Positions 34,055 to 42,454 are shown, counted from the first letter of the stretch. The stretch is 51,103 nucleotides of DNA from 66-474 sp035249175 (GCA_035249175.1 DATFGT010000125.1:1-51103), one strand, 5' to 3'. Made by a program: numbers and translations. Notes: a model not told the origin generated them from the letters alone.

Positions 34055-34774
34055 TCAGCCGGGTTGTTGCATGGGATGCAGCGCCCCACCCGTCAATTCC
34101 AGCACGCGATCCAGCCGGCGCGCGAGGCCCTTGTCGTGCGTGACCAGGACGATGCTGGTGCCGATCTCGCGGTTCAATTCCAGCATCAGTTCATACAATG
34201 ATGCGGCATTCTGCTCATCGAGATTGCCGGTGGGCTCGTCGGCCAGCACGCACGCCGGACGCGTCACCAGCGCGCGCGCCATCGCGCAACGCTGGCGCTC
34301 GCCGCCCGACAACTCCCCGGGCTTGTGTTCCAGGCGATGGCCCAAGCCGACACGTTCCAGCAATGTCTTCGATTGTTCGCGAGCCTCCGGAATAGCCATG
34401 CCGCGGATCAGGAGTGGCATCGCGACGTTTTCCAGCGCGGTGAATTCCGGCAGCAGATGATGGAACTGATACACGAAGCCGAGTGAACGGTTGCGCACCC
34501 GCCCGCGTTCGGCATCGGGCAACTTCGACAGCTCGCGCCCTTCCAGCTCCACCGAACCCTTGGTCGGCGTGTCCAGCCCGCCCACGATGTGCAGCAGCGT
34601 GCTCTTGCCGGAACCCGAAGCGCCGACGATCGCCAGCGTTGTGCCGCGCGCCAACTCGAAACTGACGTCGTGCAGCACCGGCGTACGCAAGCTGCCTTCC
34701 TTGTAGGTCTTGGCAATGTGGTTCGCGCGCAACACGCAACGATCCGGATTTGCTTGCGCAGTGACGTCATTCAT
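34055..34774 (-). CDS. lolD: lipoprotein-releasing ABC transporter ATP-binding protein LolD
   Basis: LolD powers release of outer-membrane lipoproteins from the inner membrane to LolA. The 239-residue protein has Walker A GASGSGKST, Q-loop FVYQFHHLLPEF, signature ELSGGERQR, Walker B ACVLADEPTGNLD and the switch His in VLVTHD. The LLPEFTALENV stretch is typical of LolD rather than MacB. The start ATG at 34774 overlaps the end of lolC by eight bases. comEC follows after seven bases. Confidence 0.93.
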   Translation of the reverse strand: MNDVTAQANPDRCVLRANHIAKTYKEGSLRTPVLHDVSFELARGTTLAIVGASGSGKSTLLHIVGGLDTPTKGSVELEGRELSKLPDAERGRVRNRSLGFVYQFHHLLPEFTALENVAMPLLIRGMAIPEAREQSKTLLERVGLGHRLEHKPGELSGGERQRCAMARALVTRPACVLADEPTGNLDEQNAASLYELMLELNREIGTSIVLVTHDKGLARRLDRVLELTGGALHPMQQPG

Positions 34775-36011
34775 AGCGAAGCGCCTCGGCCGGCTGCGTG
34801 CGCGACGCCCGCCACGCGGGGTAGATCGTCGCGAGCAGCGAAAACAGGAAGGCCATGCCGATAATCCAGCCGACATTGCTCCATTCCAGCTTGCTCGGCA
34901 CGTTGTTGATGTAATACACCGATTCCGGAAGGAACTGATACCCGGTGAGGTTCTGGATGCCGTCCACGATCGCGGGCACGTTGATTGCCAGCGCCACCCC
35001 GCAAACCACACCTATGATGATCCCCATCAATCCGATCAGCATGCCCTGGATCATGAAGACGCCCATGATCGAGCGCGGCGTTGCCCCCAGCGTTCGGAGG
35101 ATCGCGATGTCCGATTGCTTGTCGGTGACCAGCATCACCAACGACGAAACCAGGTTGAACGCCGCGACCGCGACGATCAGCGACAGGATGATGAACATCA
35201 CGATTTTCTCCATCGCGATGGCCTTGAAGAAATTCGCGTGCTGTTGCATCCAGCCGCGCACCAGGTAAGCGTCGCCAAGCCGCTGCCCCAGCGTCGCCGA
35301 CACCTTGTTGGCGACAAACAAATCATCCAGTTTCAAGCGGATTCCGCTGGGCCCGCTCATCTGGTAGAGCTTTTCCGCGTCGTGCATGTTGACGATAGCG
35401 AGTCCCGAATCGTATTCCTGCATGCCAGCTTCGAAAATTCCGACGACGGTGAAGCGTCGCAGCCGCGGTACCGCGCCGATCGGCGTTACGCTGATCACCG
35501 GTGCGTACACCACCACCCTGTCACCGACATTCACCCCGAGTTGCAACGCGAGGTCCCGGCCCAGCACGACGCCCCACGAGCCATCGGTCAGCGCCGACAG
35601 CTTGCCCGCGATCATCTTGGAGCCGATGTCGGCGACCTTGGGTTCCTGATCCGGCAGGATGCCGCGAACCACCGCGCCCTGGTTCGCTGCATTGCCATGA
35701 AGCAACGCATATTGCTCGATATACGGCGCGGCGCCCTTCACGTGCGGATTCTGCTCGGCGATCGACAACGCCTTCTGCCAGTTCGGCATGCTGTCGGCGA
35801 CACCGGTGATGGTGGCCTGCGACACCATGCCGAGGATGCGCGAACGCAATTCGGTGTCGAAACCGTTCATCACCGAGATCACGGTGATCAGCGCAGTAAT
35901 GCCGATGATCAGCCCCAACATCGAAACCACGCTGATGAAGGAGATGAAATGATTGCGCCGCTTGGCGCGGATGTAGCGGGTACCGATGAAGAGTTCGAGA
36001 GGACGGAACAT
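34767..36011 (-). CDS. lolC: lipoprotein-releasing ABC transporter permease (LolC/LolE family)
   Basis: The 414-residue permease has one N-terminal membrane helix (SFISVVSMLGLIIGITALIT), a large periplasmic domain (about 50-270) and three C-terminal helices, the MacB-FtsX layout. The opening motif LFIGTRYIRAKRRNHFISF is that of LolC/LolE. Only this one permease gene lies beside lolD; in E. coli two (lolC and lolE) flank it. A second copy may lie elsewhere, or this may be a single LolF-type subunit forming a homodimer. The product ends LRYE, typical for the family. Confidence 0.9.
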   Translation of the reverse strand: MFRPLELFIGTRYIRAKRRNHFISFISVVSMLGLIIGITALITVISVMNGFDTELRSRILGMVSQATITGVADSMPNWQKALSIAEQNPHVKGAAPYIEQYALLHGNAANQGAVVRGILPDQEPKVADIGSKMIAGKLSALTDGSWGVVLGRDLALQLGVNVGDRVVVYAPVISVTPIGAVPRLRRFTVVGIFEAGMQEYDSGLAIVNMHDAEKLYQMSGPSGIRLKLDDLFVANKVSATLGQRLGDAYLVRGWMQQHANFFKAIAMEKIVMFIILSLIVAVAAFNLVSSLVMLVTDKQSDIAILRTLGATPRSIMGVFMIQGMLIGLMGIIIGVVCGVALAINVPAIVDGIQNLTGYQFLPESVYYINNVPSKLEWSNVGWIIGMAFLFSLLATIYPAWRASRTQPAEALRYE

Positions 36012-36114
36012 GCGTGGCGGGACTCGAAGTTGGAGCGGGATTCAGGCCGTCCCGCCGACGTAGCGCTCGCAAGCGTGACAGACGCGAGCGTGCGCGGGCA
36101 AGCGGTTCAGACCG

Positions 36115-36579
36115 TCAACCGCTGTCGGTGTTCCCTGACGCGAAACCCCCGTCAACCCGGGCGCCCACGCGCATGCGCAGCCTGCGGCGGGTGTCGGCAT
36201 CGAGATTGTCGGGCAGCAACCACAGGGACGCGCGTCCGTGCGGCGGCCAGCGCAGCGTCAAGACGATCAGCGGTCGCATCACTCGCGCCGCGTAGATCGC
36301 GCCTTGCGCTTCGCGTCGGCGGTCGCCCAGCCGGTCGTTTAGCACAAGGTCGGCGCCGCCTTCGGCGCGCCACAGTATCGAGCTTACGCGCGGACGCAGC
36401 AGGTTTGCCAACGTACCGCCCGTGCAAGCCACGATGACGGAGCTCAACGCCAGATGCGCCCAGTGCGGCAAGCCGCTGAGCCACACCGCGGCGAACGCCA
36501 GCGATGCCACGAGCAACGTCGCGACGATTAGCAGGCGCGATGCACGATAGTGGAACCCAATGGCAGGCGCCGCCCTCAT
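36115..36579 (-). CDS. ygfX: YgfX-like membrane protein
   Basis: The 154-residue protein has two adjacent hydrophobic segments near its start (LLIVATLLVASLAFAAVWL and LALSSVIVACTGGTLANLL) and a soluble tail with a WLLPDNLD segment, as in YgfX (CptA). In E. coli ygfX lies directly after sdhE (ygfY), as here. The start overlaps the sdhE stop by ATGA. YgfX was described as a partner of SdhE and as a possible toxin acting on cytoskeletal proteins; the toxin role is debated. Sequence conservation is modest, so the call leans on position. Confidence 0.72.
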   Translation of the reverse strand: MRAAPAIGFHYRASRLLIVATLLVASLAFAAVWLSGLPHWAHLALSSVIVACTGGTLANLLRPRVSSILWRAEGGADLVLNDRLGDRRREAQGAIYAARVMRPLIVLTLRWPPHGRASLWLLPDNLDADTRRRLRMRVGARVDGGFASGNTDSG

Positions 36580-36836
36580 TGCGCCAACCCTGCCCGCTCG
36601 CGAATATCGGCCACGATGGCGTACCAGTCGGCGCGCGGCGGTTCGGCATGGGCCATCAACCAGTCCCACAGCACCGGATCCTGCTGATCCAGCAGCGCAT
36701 CGAACACTTCCAGTTGCACCTCGTCCAGCGATGCCCGATGCGCTTCCAGCCAACCGCCCAGCAGGGCGTCGAGTTCGCGGGTTCCCCGCCTGCAGCGCCA
36801 CTGCACGCGCTTCAGGCACGCTTCGGTCAGCGGCAA
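36576..36836 (-). CDS. sdhE: FAD assembly factor SdhE
   Basis: SdhE binds SdhA and promotes covalent FAD attachment. The 86-residue helical protein has the diagnostic RGTRELD motif (Arg17, Gly18, Glu21) and the downstream LFDALL-like VFDALLDQQDPVLWDWL segment. Length is normal. It follows sdhB by 31 bases, which places the flavinylation factor in the same transcript as its client. Confidence 0.93.
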   Translation of the reverse strand: MPLTEACLKRVQWRCRRGTRELDALLGGWLEAHRASLDEVQLEVFDALLDQQDPVLWDWLMAHAEPPRADWYAIVADIRERAGLAQ

Positions 36837-36867
36837 TTCAACGCTCCCGGCGCCAATGACCGCACCA

Positions 36868-37647
36868 TCAGACCGTGCGGTTGACCAGCAGCTGCTTGAT
36901 CTCGCTGATGGCCTTGGCCGGATTGAGCCCTTTCGGGCAAGTGTTGGTGCAGTTCATGATGGTGTGGCAGCGATACAGCTTGAACGGATCATCCAGATCA
37001 TCGAGGCGTTCGCCGGTAGCTTCGTCGCGCGAATCGACGATCCAGCGATAAGCTTGCAGCAGCACGGCGGGCCCGAGAAAACGGTCGGGATTCCACCAGT
37101 AGCTGGGGCACGACGTGGTGCAGCACGCGCACAGGATGCATTCGTACAAGCCATCGAGTTTCTTGCGGTCCTGGGGCGATTGCAGGCGTTCGTGCGCGCC
37201 CGCCGCGCTCTGGGTCTGCAGCCATGGCTTGATCGACGCGTATTGCGCGTAGAAGTGGGTGAGGTCCGGTACCAGATCCTTCACGACCGGCATGTGCGGC
37301 AACGGATAGATGCTGACATCGCCCGCTGGCAGTTCGTCCAGCCCCTTGGTGCACGCCAGTGTGTTCTCGCCGTCGATGTTCATCGCGCAGGAACCGCATA
37401 CGCCTTCGCGGCAGGAGCGGCGCAGCGTCAGCGTGGGATCGATTTCGTTCTTGATCTTCAGCAAAACGTCCAGAACCATCGCCGAGCCGGTCACGTCGAC
37501 TTCGTAGATGTCCACGCGCGGATTGCCGCCGACGTCCGGATCCCAGCGATACACGCGGAAGTTGCGCACCTTCCTGGCGCCGGGCTTCGCGGCAAAGCGC
37601 TTGCCCTTCTGCACCTTCGACATCTGCGGCAATGTGAATTCAGCCAT
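36868..37647 (-). CDS. sdhB: succinate dehydrogenase iron-sulfur subunit
   Basis: SdhB carries electrons from FAD to ubiquinone. The [2Fe-2S] ligands lie in SCREGVCGSCAMNIDG plus a later Cys (TLAC). The [4Fe-4S] and [3Fe-4S] ligands lie in CILCACCTTSCPSYWW and CHTIMNCTNTCPKG. The 259 residues match the family. A 78-base gap containing a repeat separates it from sdhA. Confidence 0.97.
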   Translation of the reverse strand: MAEFTLPQMSKVQKGKRFAAKPGARKVRNFRVYRWDPDVGGNPRVDIYEVDVTGSAMVLDVLLKIKNEIDPTLTLRRSCREGVCGSCAMNIDGENTLACTKGLDELPAGDVSIYPLPHMPVVKDLVPDLTHFYAQYASIKPWLQTQSAAGAHERLQSPQDRKKLDGLYECILCACCTTSCPSYWWNPDRFLGPAVLLQAYRWIVDSRDEATGERLDDLDDPFKLYRCHTIMNCTNTCPKGLNPAKAISEIKQLLVNRTV

Positions 37648-37665
37648 TTCCTGATTCCCTAGATC

Positions 37666-37689
37666 TGTAGGAGCCGCCCATGGCCGCGA
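37666..37689. repeat. REP-like element between sdhA and sdhB
   Basis: The sequence TGTAGGAGCCGCCCATGGCC followed by GCGA matches the pattern of the dispersed GTAGGAGCGGC...GCCGCGA repeats of Pseudomonas and Xanthomonadales. It fills the only sizeable gap inside the sdh operon. Confidence 0.5.
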
Positions 37690-37725
37690 CCCAGGTCGCG
37701 CGCACGACGCGCTGCCACCGCAAAA

Positions 37726-39522
37726 TCAATACACGCGTTTTTTCGGCGGCACCGTCTTGACGTCATCGGTCATGGTGTTGGAATGCACCGGCCGGTAATC
37801 GAAGCCGCAACGGCCCTTGCCGTCCACGGTCACCAGCGTGTGTTTCATCCAGTTGGCGTCATCGCGCTCGGGAAAATCCTCGCGCGCATGCGCGCCGCGG
37901 CTTTCCTGCCGCTGCTCGGCCGAATGCATCGTGGCCACGGCCTGCCCGAGCAGATTGGACAGCTCGAAGGTTTCCACCAGATCCGAATTCCAGATCAGCG
38001 AGCGGTCGGTGACCCGGATGTCATCGAAGCCCGCATGCACCTCGTCGATCCGGGCACAGCCTTCCTTCAGTGTTTCAGCGGTGCGGAAGACGGCCGCGTC
38101 GGCCTGCATGGTCTTCTGCATCTTGAGGCGCAACTCAGCGGTCGGGGTGCCACCATCAGCGTGACGCAACTTGTCGAGGCGCGTCAGCGCGGGTTCCAGC
38201 GCGTCGCCCGTCAATTCGCGATGCGGCGTATCCGGCTTGATGATCTCGGCACAGCGATTGGCGACCGCCCGACCGAATACCACGATGTCCAGCAGCGAAT
38301 TGGAGCCCAGCCGATTGCCGCCGTGCACGGAAACGCAGGCCGCTTCGCCGATCGCGAACAACCCCGGCACCACCACGTCCGGATCGTCGCCGACCTTCTG
38401 CACCACTTCGCCGTGGTAGTTGGTCGGGATGCCCCCCATGTTGTAGTGCACGGTCGGCAGCACCGGAATCGGTTCCTTCGTCACGTCCACGCCCGCGAAG
38501 ATGCGCGCGGTCTCTGAAATGCCAGGCAGACGTTCGTGCAACACGTCGGCGCCAAGGTGGGCGAGGTTCAGAAACACGTGGTCGGCGTGATCGCCCACGC
38601 CGCGACCGTCGCGGATTTCCATGGTGATCGCGCGGCTGACGACGTCACGCGAGGCCAGGTCCTTGGCATTGGGTGCGTAGCGCTCCATGAAACGCTCGCC
38701 CTTGGAATTGGTGAGATAGCCGCCCTCGCCGCGCACGCCTTCGGTGATCAAACATCCGGAGCCGTAAATGCCGGTGGGGTGGAATTGCACGAATTCCATG
38801 TCCTGCAACGCAAGTCCCGCGCGCAGCGCCATGCCGCCGCCGTCGCCGGTGCAGGTATGCGCCGAGGTGCAGGAGAAATACGCGCGCCCGTAACCGCCCG
38901 TCGCCAATACGATCGCGTGGCCCTGGAACAGGTGCAGCGTGCCTTCATTGAGGTCTATCGTCAGCACGCCGGTGATGCGCCCGTCGCGCGGATCCTTGAC
39001 GAGGTCGGTCGCGAAGTATTCGACGAAGAACTTGGCGTCGTGCTTCAGCGCCTGCGTGTACAGCGTGTGCAGGATCGCGTGCCCCGTGCGGTCGGCCGCG
39101 GCGCAGGTGCGTTGGGCGACGCCTTCGCCGTAGCGCGTGGTCATGCCGCCGAACGGACGCTGGTAAATCTTGCCTTCCTTGGTGCGCGAGAACGGCACGC
39201 CGAAATGTTCCAGCTCGATGACGGCCGGAATCGCCTCGCGGCACATGTACTCGATCGCGTCCTGGTCGCCCAGCCAATCGCCGCCCTTCACGGTGTCGTA
39301 GAAGTGGTAGCGCCAGTCGTCCTCGCCCATGTTGCCGAGCGCCGCAGCAACGCCGCCTTGGGCCGCCACGGTATGCGAACGCGTCGGGAATACCTTGGTG
39401 ACGCAGGCCGCCGACAAGCCCTTCGCCGCAAGCCCCATGGTGGCGCGCAACCCGGCGCCGCCGGCGCCCACCACCACCACATCGTATTGATGCGTTTCGA
39501 CCTTGTAACTTTCAGCAGGCAT
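37726..39522 (-). CDS. sdhA: succinate dehydrogenase flavoprotein subunit
   Basis: SdhA oxidises succinate to fumarate. The 598-residue protein starts with an FAD Rossmann motif (VVVVGAGGAGLRA). The covalent FAD attachment His is His50 in PTRSHTVAAQGG, the catalytic region includes a GEG-type RYGEGVAQRT segment, and the GGNRLGSNSLLD motif lies in the FAD domain. The gene follows sdhD after 24 bases. Both sdhE and the SdhAF4-like gene, which act on SdhA maturation, are in the same gene cluster. Confidence 0.97.
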   Translation of the reverse strand: MPAESYKVETHQYDVVVVGAGGAGLRATMGLAAKGLSAACVTKVFPTRSHTVAAQGGVAAALGNMGEDDWRYHFYDTVKGGDWLGDQDAIEYMCREAIPAVIELEHFGVPFSRTKEGKIYQRPFGGMTTRYGEGVAQRTCAAADRTGHAILHTLYTQALKHDAKFFVEYFATDLVKDPRDGRITGVLTIDLNEGTLHLFQGHAIVLATGGYGRAYFSCTSAHTCTGDGGGMALRAGLALQDMEFVQFHPTGIYGSGCLITEGVRGEGGYLTNSKGERFMERYAPNAKDLASRDVVSRAITMEIRDGRGVGDHADHVFLNLAHLGADVLHERLPGISETARIFAGVDVTKEPIPVLPTVHYNMGGIPTNYHGEVVQKVGDDPDVVVPGLFAIGEAACVSVHGGNRLGSNSLLDIVVFGRAVANRCAEIIKPDTPHRELTGDALEPALTRLDKLRHADGGTPTAELRLKMQKTMQADAAVFRTAETLKEGCARIDEVHAGFDDIRVTDRSLIWNSDLVETFELSNLLGQAVATMHSAEQRQESRGAHAREDFPERDDANWMKHTLVTVDGKGRCGFDYRPVHSNTMTDDVKTVPPKKRVY

Positions 39523-39546
39523 CGGTGGCCCTTTTCCAGAATTCGA

Positions 39547-39960
39547 TCAGTAATAAGCCGCGCCGGTCAGCCACACGGCGAGCACGGCCATCACGCAGGC
39601 CAGTGCGCCCAGCAAGGCGCCGAACCGCAGGGCGATCTGCAAGGTGGTTTCCAGCCAGCGGGTGTGCACATAGTCCTCGATGATCACCTGCAGGCCGAGT
39701 GCGCCGTGCCAGAACAGGCACACCACGAACACGATCAGGAAGACCGCGTGCGCCGGCTGCGCGATAGTCGCCAGCACCATCGGGTAATCAGAGTGCAACA
39801 CGCCACCCATCAGGAACAGAAACCAGATCGACAGTGGCAGCAGCGCGACGGCGGTTATTCGTTGAATCCACCATGGTCGCACGCCCGACCTCGAAGGGCC
39901 AAGGCCGCGGGCAACCTTCAGCGGATTGCGCAGTCCTTCCTGACCCGGATACGCGTTCAT
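39547..39960 (-). CDS. sdhD: succinate dehydrogenase hydrophobic membrane anchor subunit
   Basis: The 137-residue protein has three membrane helices and, with SdhC, holds haem b and the quinone site. The motif WWIQRITAVALLPLSIWFLF and the heme-ligand region FWHGALGLQVIIEDYVH (His) are typical. The ATG at 39960 overlaps the sdhC stop (ATGA); the frame opens further upstream but that part is antisense-like. Confidence 0.9.
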   Translation of the reverse strand: MNAYPGQEGLRNPLKVARGLGPSRSGVRPWWIQRITAVALLPLSIWFLFLMGGVLHSDYPMVLATIAQPAHAVFLIVFVVCLFWHGALGLQVIIEDYVHTRWLETTLQIALRFGALLGALACVMAVLAVWLTGAAYY

Positions 39961-40379
39961 GCGGCACCCCCGCCCACGTGCATCAGCAGCAACCCCCAGG
40001 TCAGCACCGTCAGCACTACGCTGACGCCAATGATGGCCCATCCAGCGGACCAGTAAACCGGATCATGCGTGCGGTCGCGATTCGCGGCTCCGAAGTTCCA
40101 GCCGACGTCACGCACCAGGTGCTGGATGCCGTTGCATAGATGGAACCACAACGACCATGTCCACAGGAACAGCAGCACCAAGCCGATCCAGCTGCCGGAG
40201 AACGCCGCGAAGAGATTCCACGCCTCGCCGCTGGATGCCGCCGCGATCAGTCCCCATGTCACCAGCAACGTACCGAGGCAAAGGAACAAACCCGTCAACC
40301 GGTGCAATGTCGATTGCAGCATGTTGACGCGCCAGCGATAGATGCCCAGGTGCGGCGACATTGGTCGGGAATTCGGCAT
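39957..40379 (-). CDS. sdhC: succinate dehydrogenase cytochrome b556 subunit
   Basis: The 140-residue protein has three membrane helices. The signatures are RPMSPHLGIYRWRVNMLQS, with the following STLHRLTGLFLCLG (Ser and Arg at the quinone site), and the haem-ligand His in WFHLCNGIQHLVRD. The ATG at 40379 begins the conserved start MPNSRPMSPHL. The sdhC promoter, or that of the small gene upstream, should lie between 40380 and 40871. Confidence 0.93.
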   Translation of the reverse strand: MPNSRPMSPHLGIYRWRVNMLQSTLHRLTGLFLCLGTLLVTWGLIAAASSGEAWNLFAAFSGSWIGLVLLFLWTWSLWFHLCNGIQHLVRDVGWNFGAANRDRTHDPVYWSAGWAIIGVSVVLTVLTWGLLLMHVGGGAA

Positions 40380-40493
40380 GTCCTTCGGTTCCTGATGACG
40401 ACTGGCGCGGTGTCCCCACATCGACGCACGCGCCGATGAACCTTTCCATTGTCGCACGAACGCGCAAACCTTGCGACCTGTCGCACGCAAGAC

Positions 40494-40524
40494 GTGTGCA
40501 AAGTCAGGCCATGACGGCCGTTCC
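40494..40524 (-). repeat. palindromic repeat, dispersed copy on the minus strand: unit 1 only
   Basis: Read on the minus strand, the sequence is GGAACGGCCGTCATGGCCTG followed by ACTTTGCACAC. It is the same unit as at 24727-24757 with a few changes. It lies between the SdhAF4-like gene and sdhC, where a promoter or leader is expected. Confidence 0.5.
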
Positions 40525-40593
40525 AGTACAGCAGGCTCCAAGGCGTACGGCTTATCGGATGGTCGAGCAATGCAGCGATCAGGATAGATCGCA

Positions 40594-40755
40594 TCAAAAG
40601 TCTATGCAGCGCCCGTTCTTCTCCCAATCGCCATAGCGCGTGGGATCGAGGCCGTCGCCTTCGGGTGTCGGCCGCTCACGCGGCACCGACGGAGCTAGCT
40701 CGTTCGCAGGCGCCGGGGCGGGTGGAGTGTGTGGTTCGCGGGGTGTTTCCGGCAT
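40594..40755 (-). CDS. DUF1674 / SdhAF4-like small protein (succinate dehydrogenase assembly factor 4)
   Basis: A 53-residue frame starts with ATG at 40755 and ends with TGA at 40594. Residues 1-30 are Pro-rich and disordered. The end reads LDPTRYGDWEKNGRCIDF, the hallmark of DUF1674, which includes mitochondrial Sdh8/SDHAF4. That factor binds flavinylated SdhA and protects it until SdhB joins. The gene lies immediately upstream of sdhC on the same strand, which strongly supports the assignment. There is no mitochondrial-type targeting sequence, as expected for a bacterium. It is too short for many gene finders. Confidence 0.85.
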   Translation of the reverse strand: MPETPREPHTPPAPAPANELAPSVPRERPTPEGDGLDPTRYGDWEKNGRCIDF

Positions 40756-40871
40756 GGCGTGCGAGCGAGACAGTCAGAACACGCGCATTGTCGCACCGAA
40801 CGATCGCGAGCGCAGTCGCACTGCTGCTAACGTAGCGATGATCGGCACGCGTCTTCTGGATCATATCCGCG
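40756..40871. promoter_or_regulatory. divergent intergenic region between the sdh cluster and ygfZ
   Basis: These 116 bases separate the SdhAF4-like gene (minus) and ygfZ (plus). Promoters for both directions are expected. I see no clear operator. Confidence 0.3.
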
Positions 40872-41675
40872 ATGGCTCCCGCTTTTCCTCTCATCGACAC
40901 CGTGCACTGCATCGCGCTTGAAGGCGCTGACGCGCGCCGTTTCGCGCAAGCGCAATTTTCGGGCGATGTCAGTGCGTTGTTGCCTGGGCATTGGCAATGG
41001 AACGCATGGTTGACGGCGCAAGGCCGCGTGCACGCACTGATGCACCTCGCTGACGCGGGAGATGGACGCCTGCTGGCTGTGCTGCGCGGCGGCAGCGATG
41101 CCGAAACCCTTCGCGCCGCGTTGGCGCGCTATCTATTGCGCCTGCGCGTCGCCGTAACGGTCGAAACGTTGACCGCCCACAGCGGGGATCCGGTTTCAGC
41201 CGGCACGGCCAAACGCGAAGCCGACGCGTTTGTACTGGGGTACGGGAACCGTAGCCTGCGGCTGGGACCGTTTTCGGCCGGTCCCCCGGACACCGATGCC
41301 CGGCATCGCTGGCGACTGGATGACATTCGTGCCGGCTGGCCTCGTTTGCCGACCGGCGAACCGGAATTCCTGCCACCGGCGATCGGGCTCGCGCGCCTTG
41401 GTGCGGTGGCCTACGACAAGGGCTGTTATCCCGGACAGGAAATCGCGGCGCGGCTGCACTATCGCGGCGGGCACAAACGGCGTCTGGCCCGACTGCTGGG
41501 GTGCGCCCCCCTGCCCGTCGGCGAGATCCGCACCGCCTCCGGATCAGTCTGGATACTGGATATCGTGCCGGTGGGAGACCGCTTCGAGGCCTTGGCCACG
41601 ATTCACGTTGACGAAAGCAGCGAAATCAATTTGTTGGGAAACATTTATACAGTCGAATCCACATTCGACGTGTAA
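40872..41675 (+). CDS. ygfZ: folate-binding protein YgfZ (iron-sulfur cluster assembly/repair)
   Basis: YgfZ is a GcvT-fold, tetrahydrofolate-binding protein that helps maintain some iron-sulfur enzymes. The 267-residue protein has the signature KGCYPGQEIAARLHYRG with the essential Cys, and an early EGADARRFAQAQFSGDVSAL segment typical of the fold. Being divergent from the sdh cluster is common in gammaproteobacteria, and SdhB is an iron-sulfur client candidate. The ATG at 40872 begins the typical N-terminus. Confidence 0.9.
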   Translation: MAPAFPLIDTVHCIALEGADARRFAQAQFSGDVSALLPGHWQWNAWLTAQGRVHALMHLADAGDGRLLAVLRGGSDAETLRAALARYLLRLRVAVTVETLTAHSGDPVSAGTAKREADAFVLGYGNRSLRLGPFSAGPPDTDARHRWRLDDIRAGWPRLPTGEPEFLPPAIGLARLGAVAYDKGCYPGQEIAARLHYRGGHKRRLARLLGCAPLPVGEIRTASGSVWILDIVPVGDRFEALATIHVDESSEINLLGNIYTVESTFDV

Positions 41676-42022
41676 CCTGATCTAAACGCCGCGTTTTTCT
41701 TACGTTTTTTTAACGCCGTGGCACTTGCGCCCAGGCGCAGCCACCCTTACCTTTCGCGCAGCTTCGCAAGCCGGCTGTGATGCATTGCCCGGTTTGTGCG
41801 CGGTCCGGAAGTCCGCACCACGCGCAAAGACGGCGACGAACGCCGATTGCCCCGACATGTTGGCGTAGTGCGGAACCTGCCAGCCCCGGCCCTTTGCCGG
41901 AGATCGCTTCCAGGTGCCGGGCCGACATCCACCCACTGCGGCGCAGGCCTCGGGCCCGCCGTGTTCCAAGCCAGGTGCCGGCCTGATCCGGCATGTGGTG
42001 CCTTGCATAGGAGAACGACCCG
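41676..42022. other. 347-bp intergenic region with several hairpins, leader of the wall hydrolase gene
   Basis: No convincing gene was found. T-rich DNA follows the ygfZ stop (41693-41711). Further on are an imperfect hairpin with TTTG/CAAA ends at about 41794-41829, CGGCG/CGCCG at 41831-41845, CCGGC/GCCGG at 41886-41900 and TGCCGG/CCGGCA at 41976-41993. A good ribosome binding site (AGGAG) precedes the next start. A long minus-strand frame covers the region but has no coding features. Confidence 0.4.
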
Positions 42023-42454
42023 ATGACCTTGGGCCTGTTGCTCGGCATGGTCGCACTACTTCCGCGTCCGGTGGCCGATCAAACCTGTCTGGCTGCCACC
42101 GTGTACATGGAGGCGCGCAGCCAACCCACCCGCGGCCAACTGGCCGTCGCCGAGGTGGCGCTGGATCGCCTCGACATGGGCCGCTACGGCAACACCATCT
42201 GCGACGTGGTCACCTCACCGCACCAATTTGCGCTGACCACCACGTCGAAGAACTACAAGATCGACAATCCTGTCGCGTGGAACAAGGCTTGGCAGATTGC
42301 CGGGCAAGCCATCGCGATCTGGAATCAGCCACTGGCGGACCGCAAGCTGGTGGTGCCGCGCGCCAATCATTTCATCCGGCTGGGCTCCACCGCCACCTGG
42401 GCCAAGAACCCGGTTGCCACGATCGGTGATCACGAGTTTTACGTGGTCGACTGA
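42023..42454 (+). CDS. SleB-like cell wall hydrolase
   Basis: The 143-residue protein is a Hydrolase_2 (SleB/CwlJ catalytic) domain. The motif AATVYMEARSQPTRGQLAVA holds the proposed catalytic Glu, and the segment VALDRLDMGRYGNTICDVV follows. The C-terminal part (RANHFIRLGSTATWAKNP) has the His-Phe motif of the family. These enzymes cleave peptidoglycan as lytic transglycosylases. Only a short hydrophobic stretch (LGLLLGMVALLP) precedes the domain, so export may rely on a short signal. The ATG at 42023 follows AGGAGAACGACCCG. A bidirectional terminator lies 15 bases downstream. Confidence 0.82.
   Translation: MTLGLLLGMVALLPRPVADQTCLAATVYMEARSQPTRGQLAVAEVALDRLDMGRYGNTICDVVTSPHQFALTTTSKNYKIDNPVAWNKAWQIAGQAIAIWNQPLADRKLVVPRANHFIRLGSTATWAKNPVATIGDHEFYVVD

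Noticed and set aside
41710..42048. Minus-strand frame of 112 codons before the SleB-like gene
   Set aside because: Its composition is not protein-like, it has no family similarity, and it overlaps the ribosome binding site region of the plus-strand gene.
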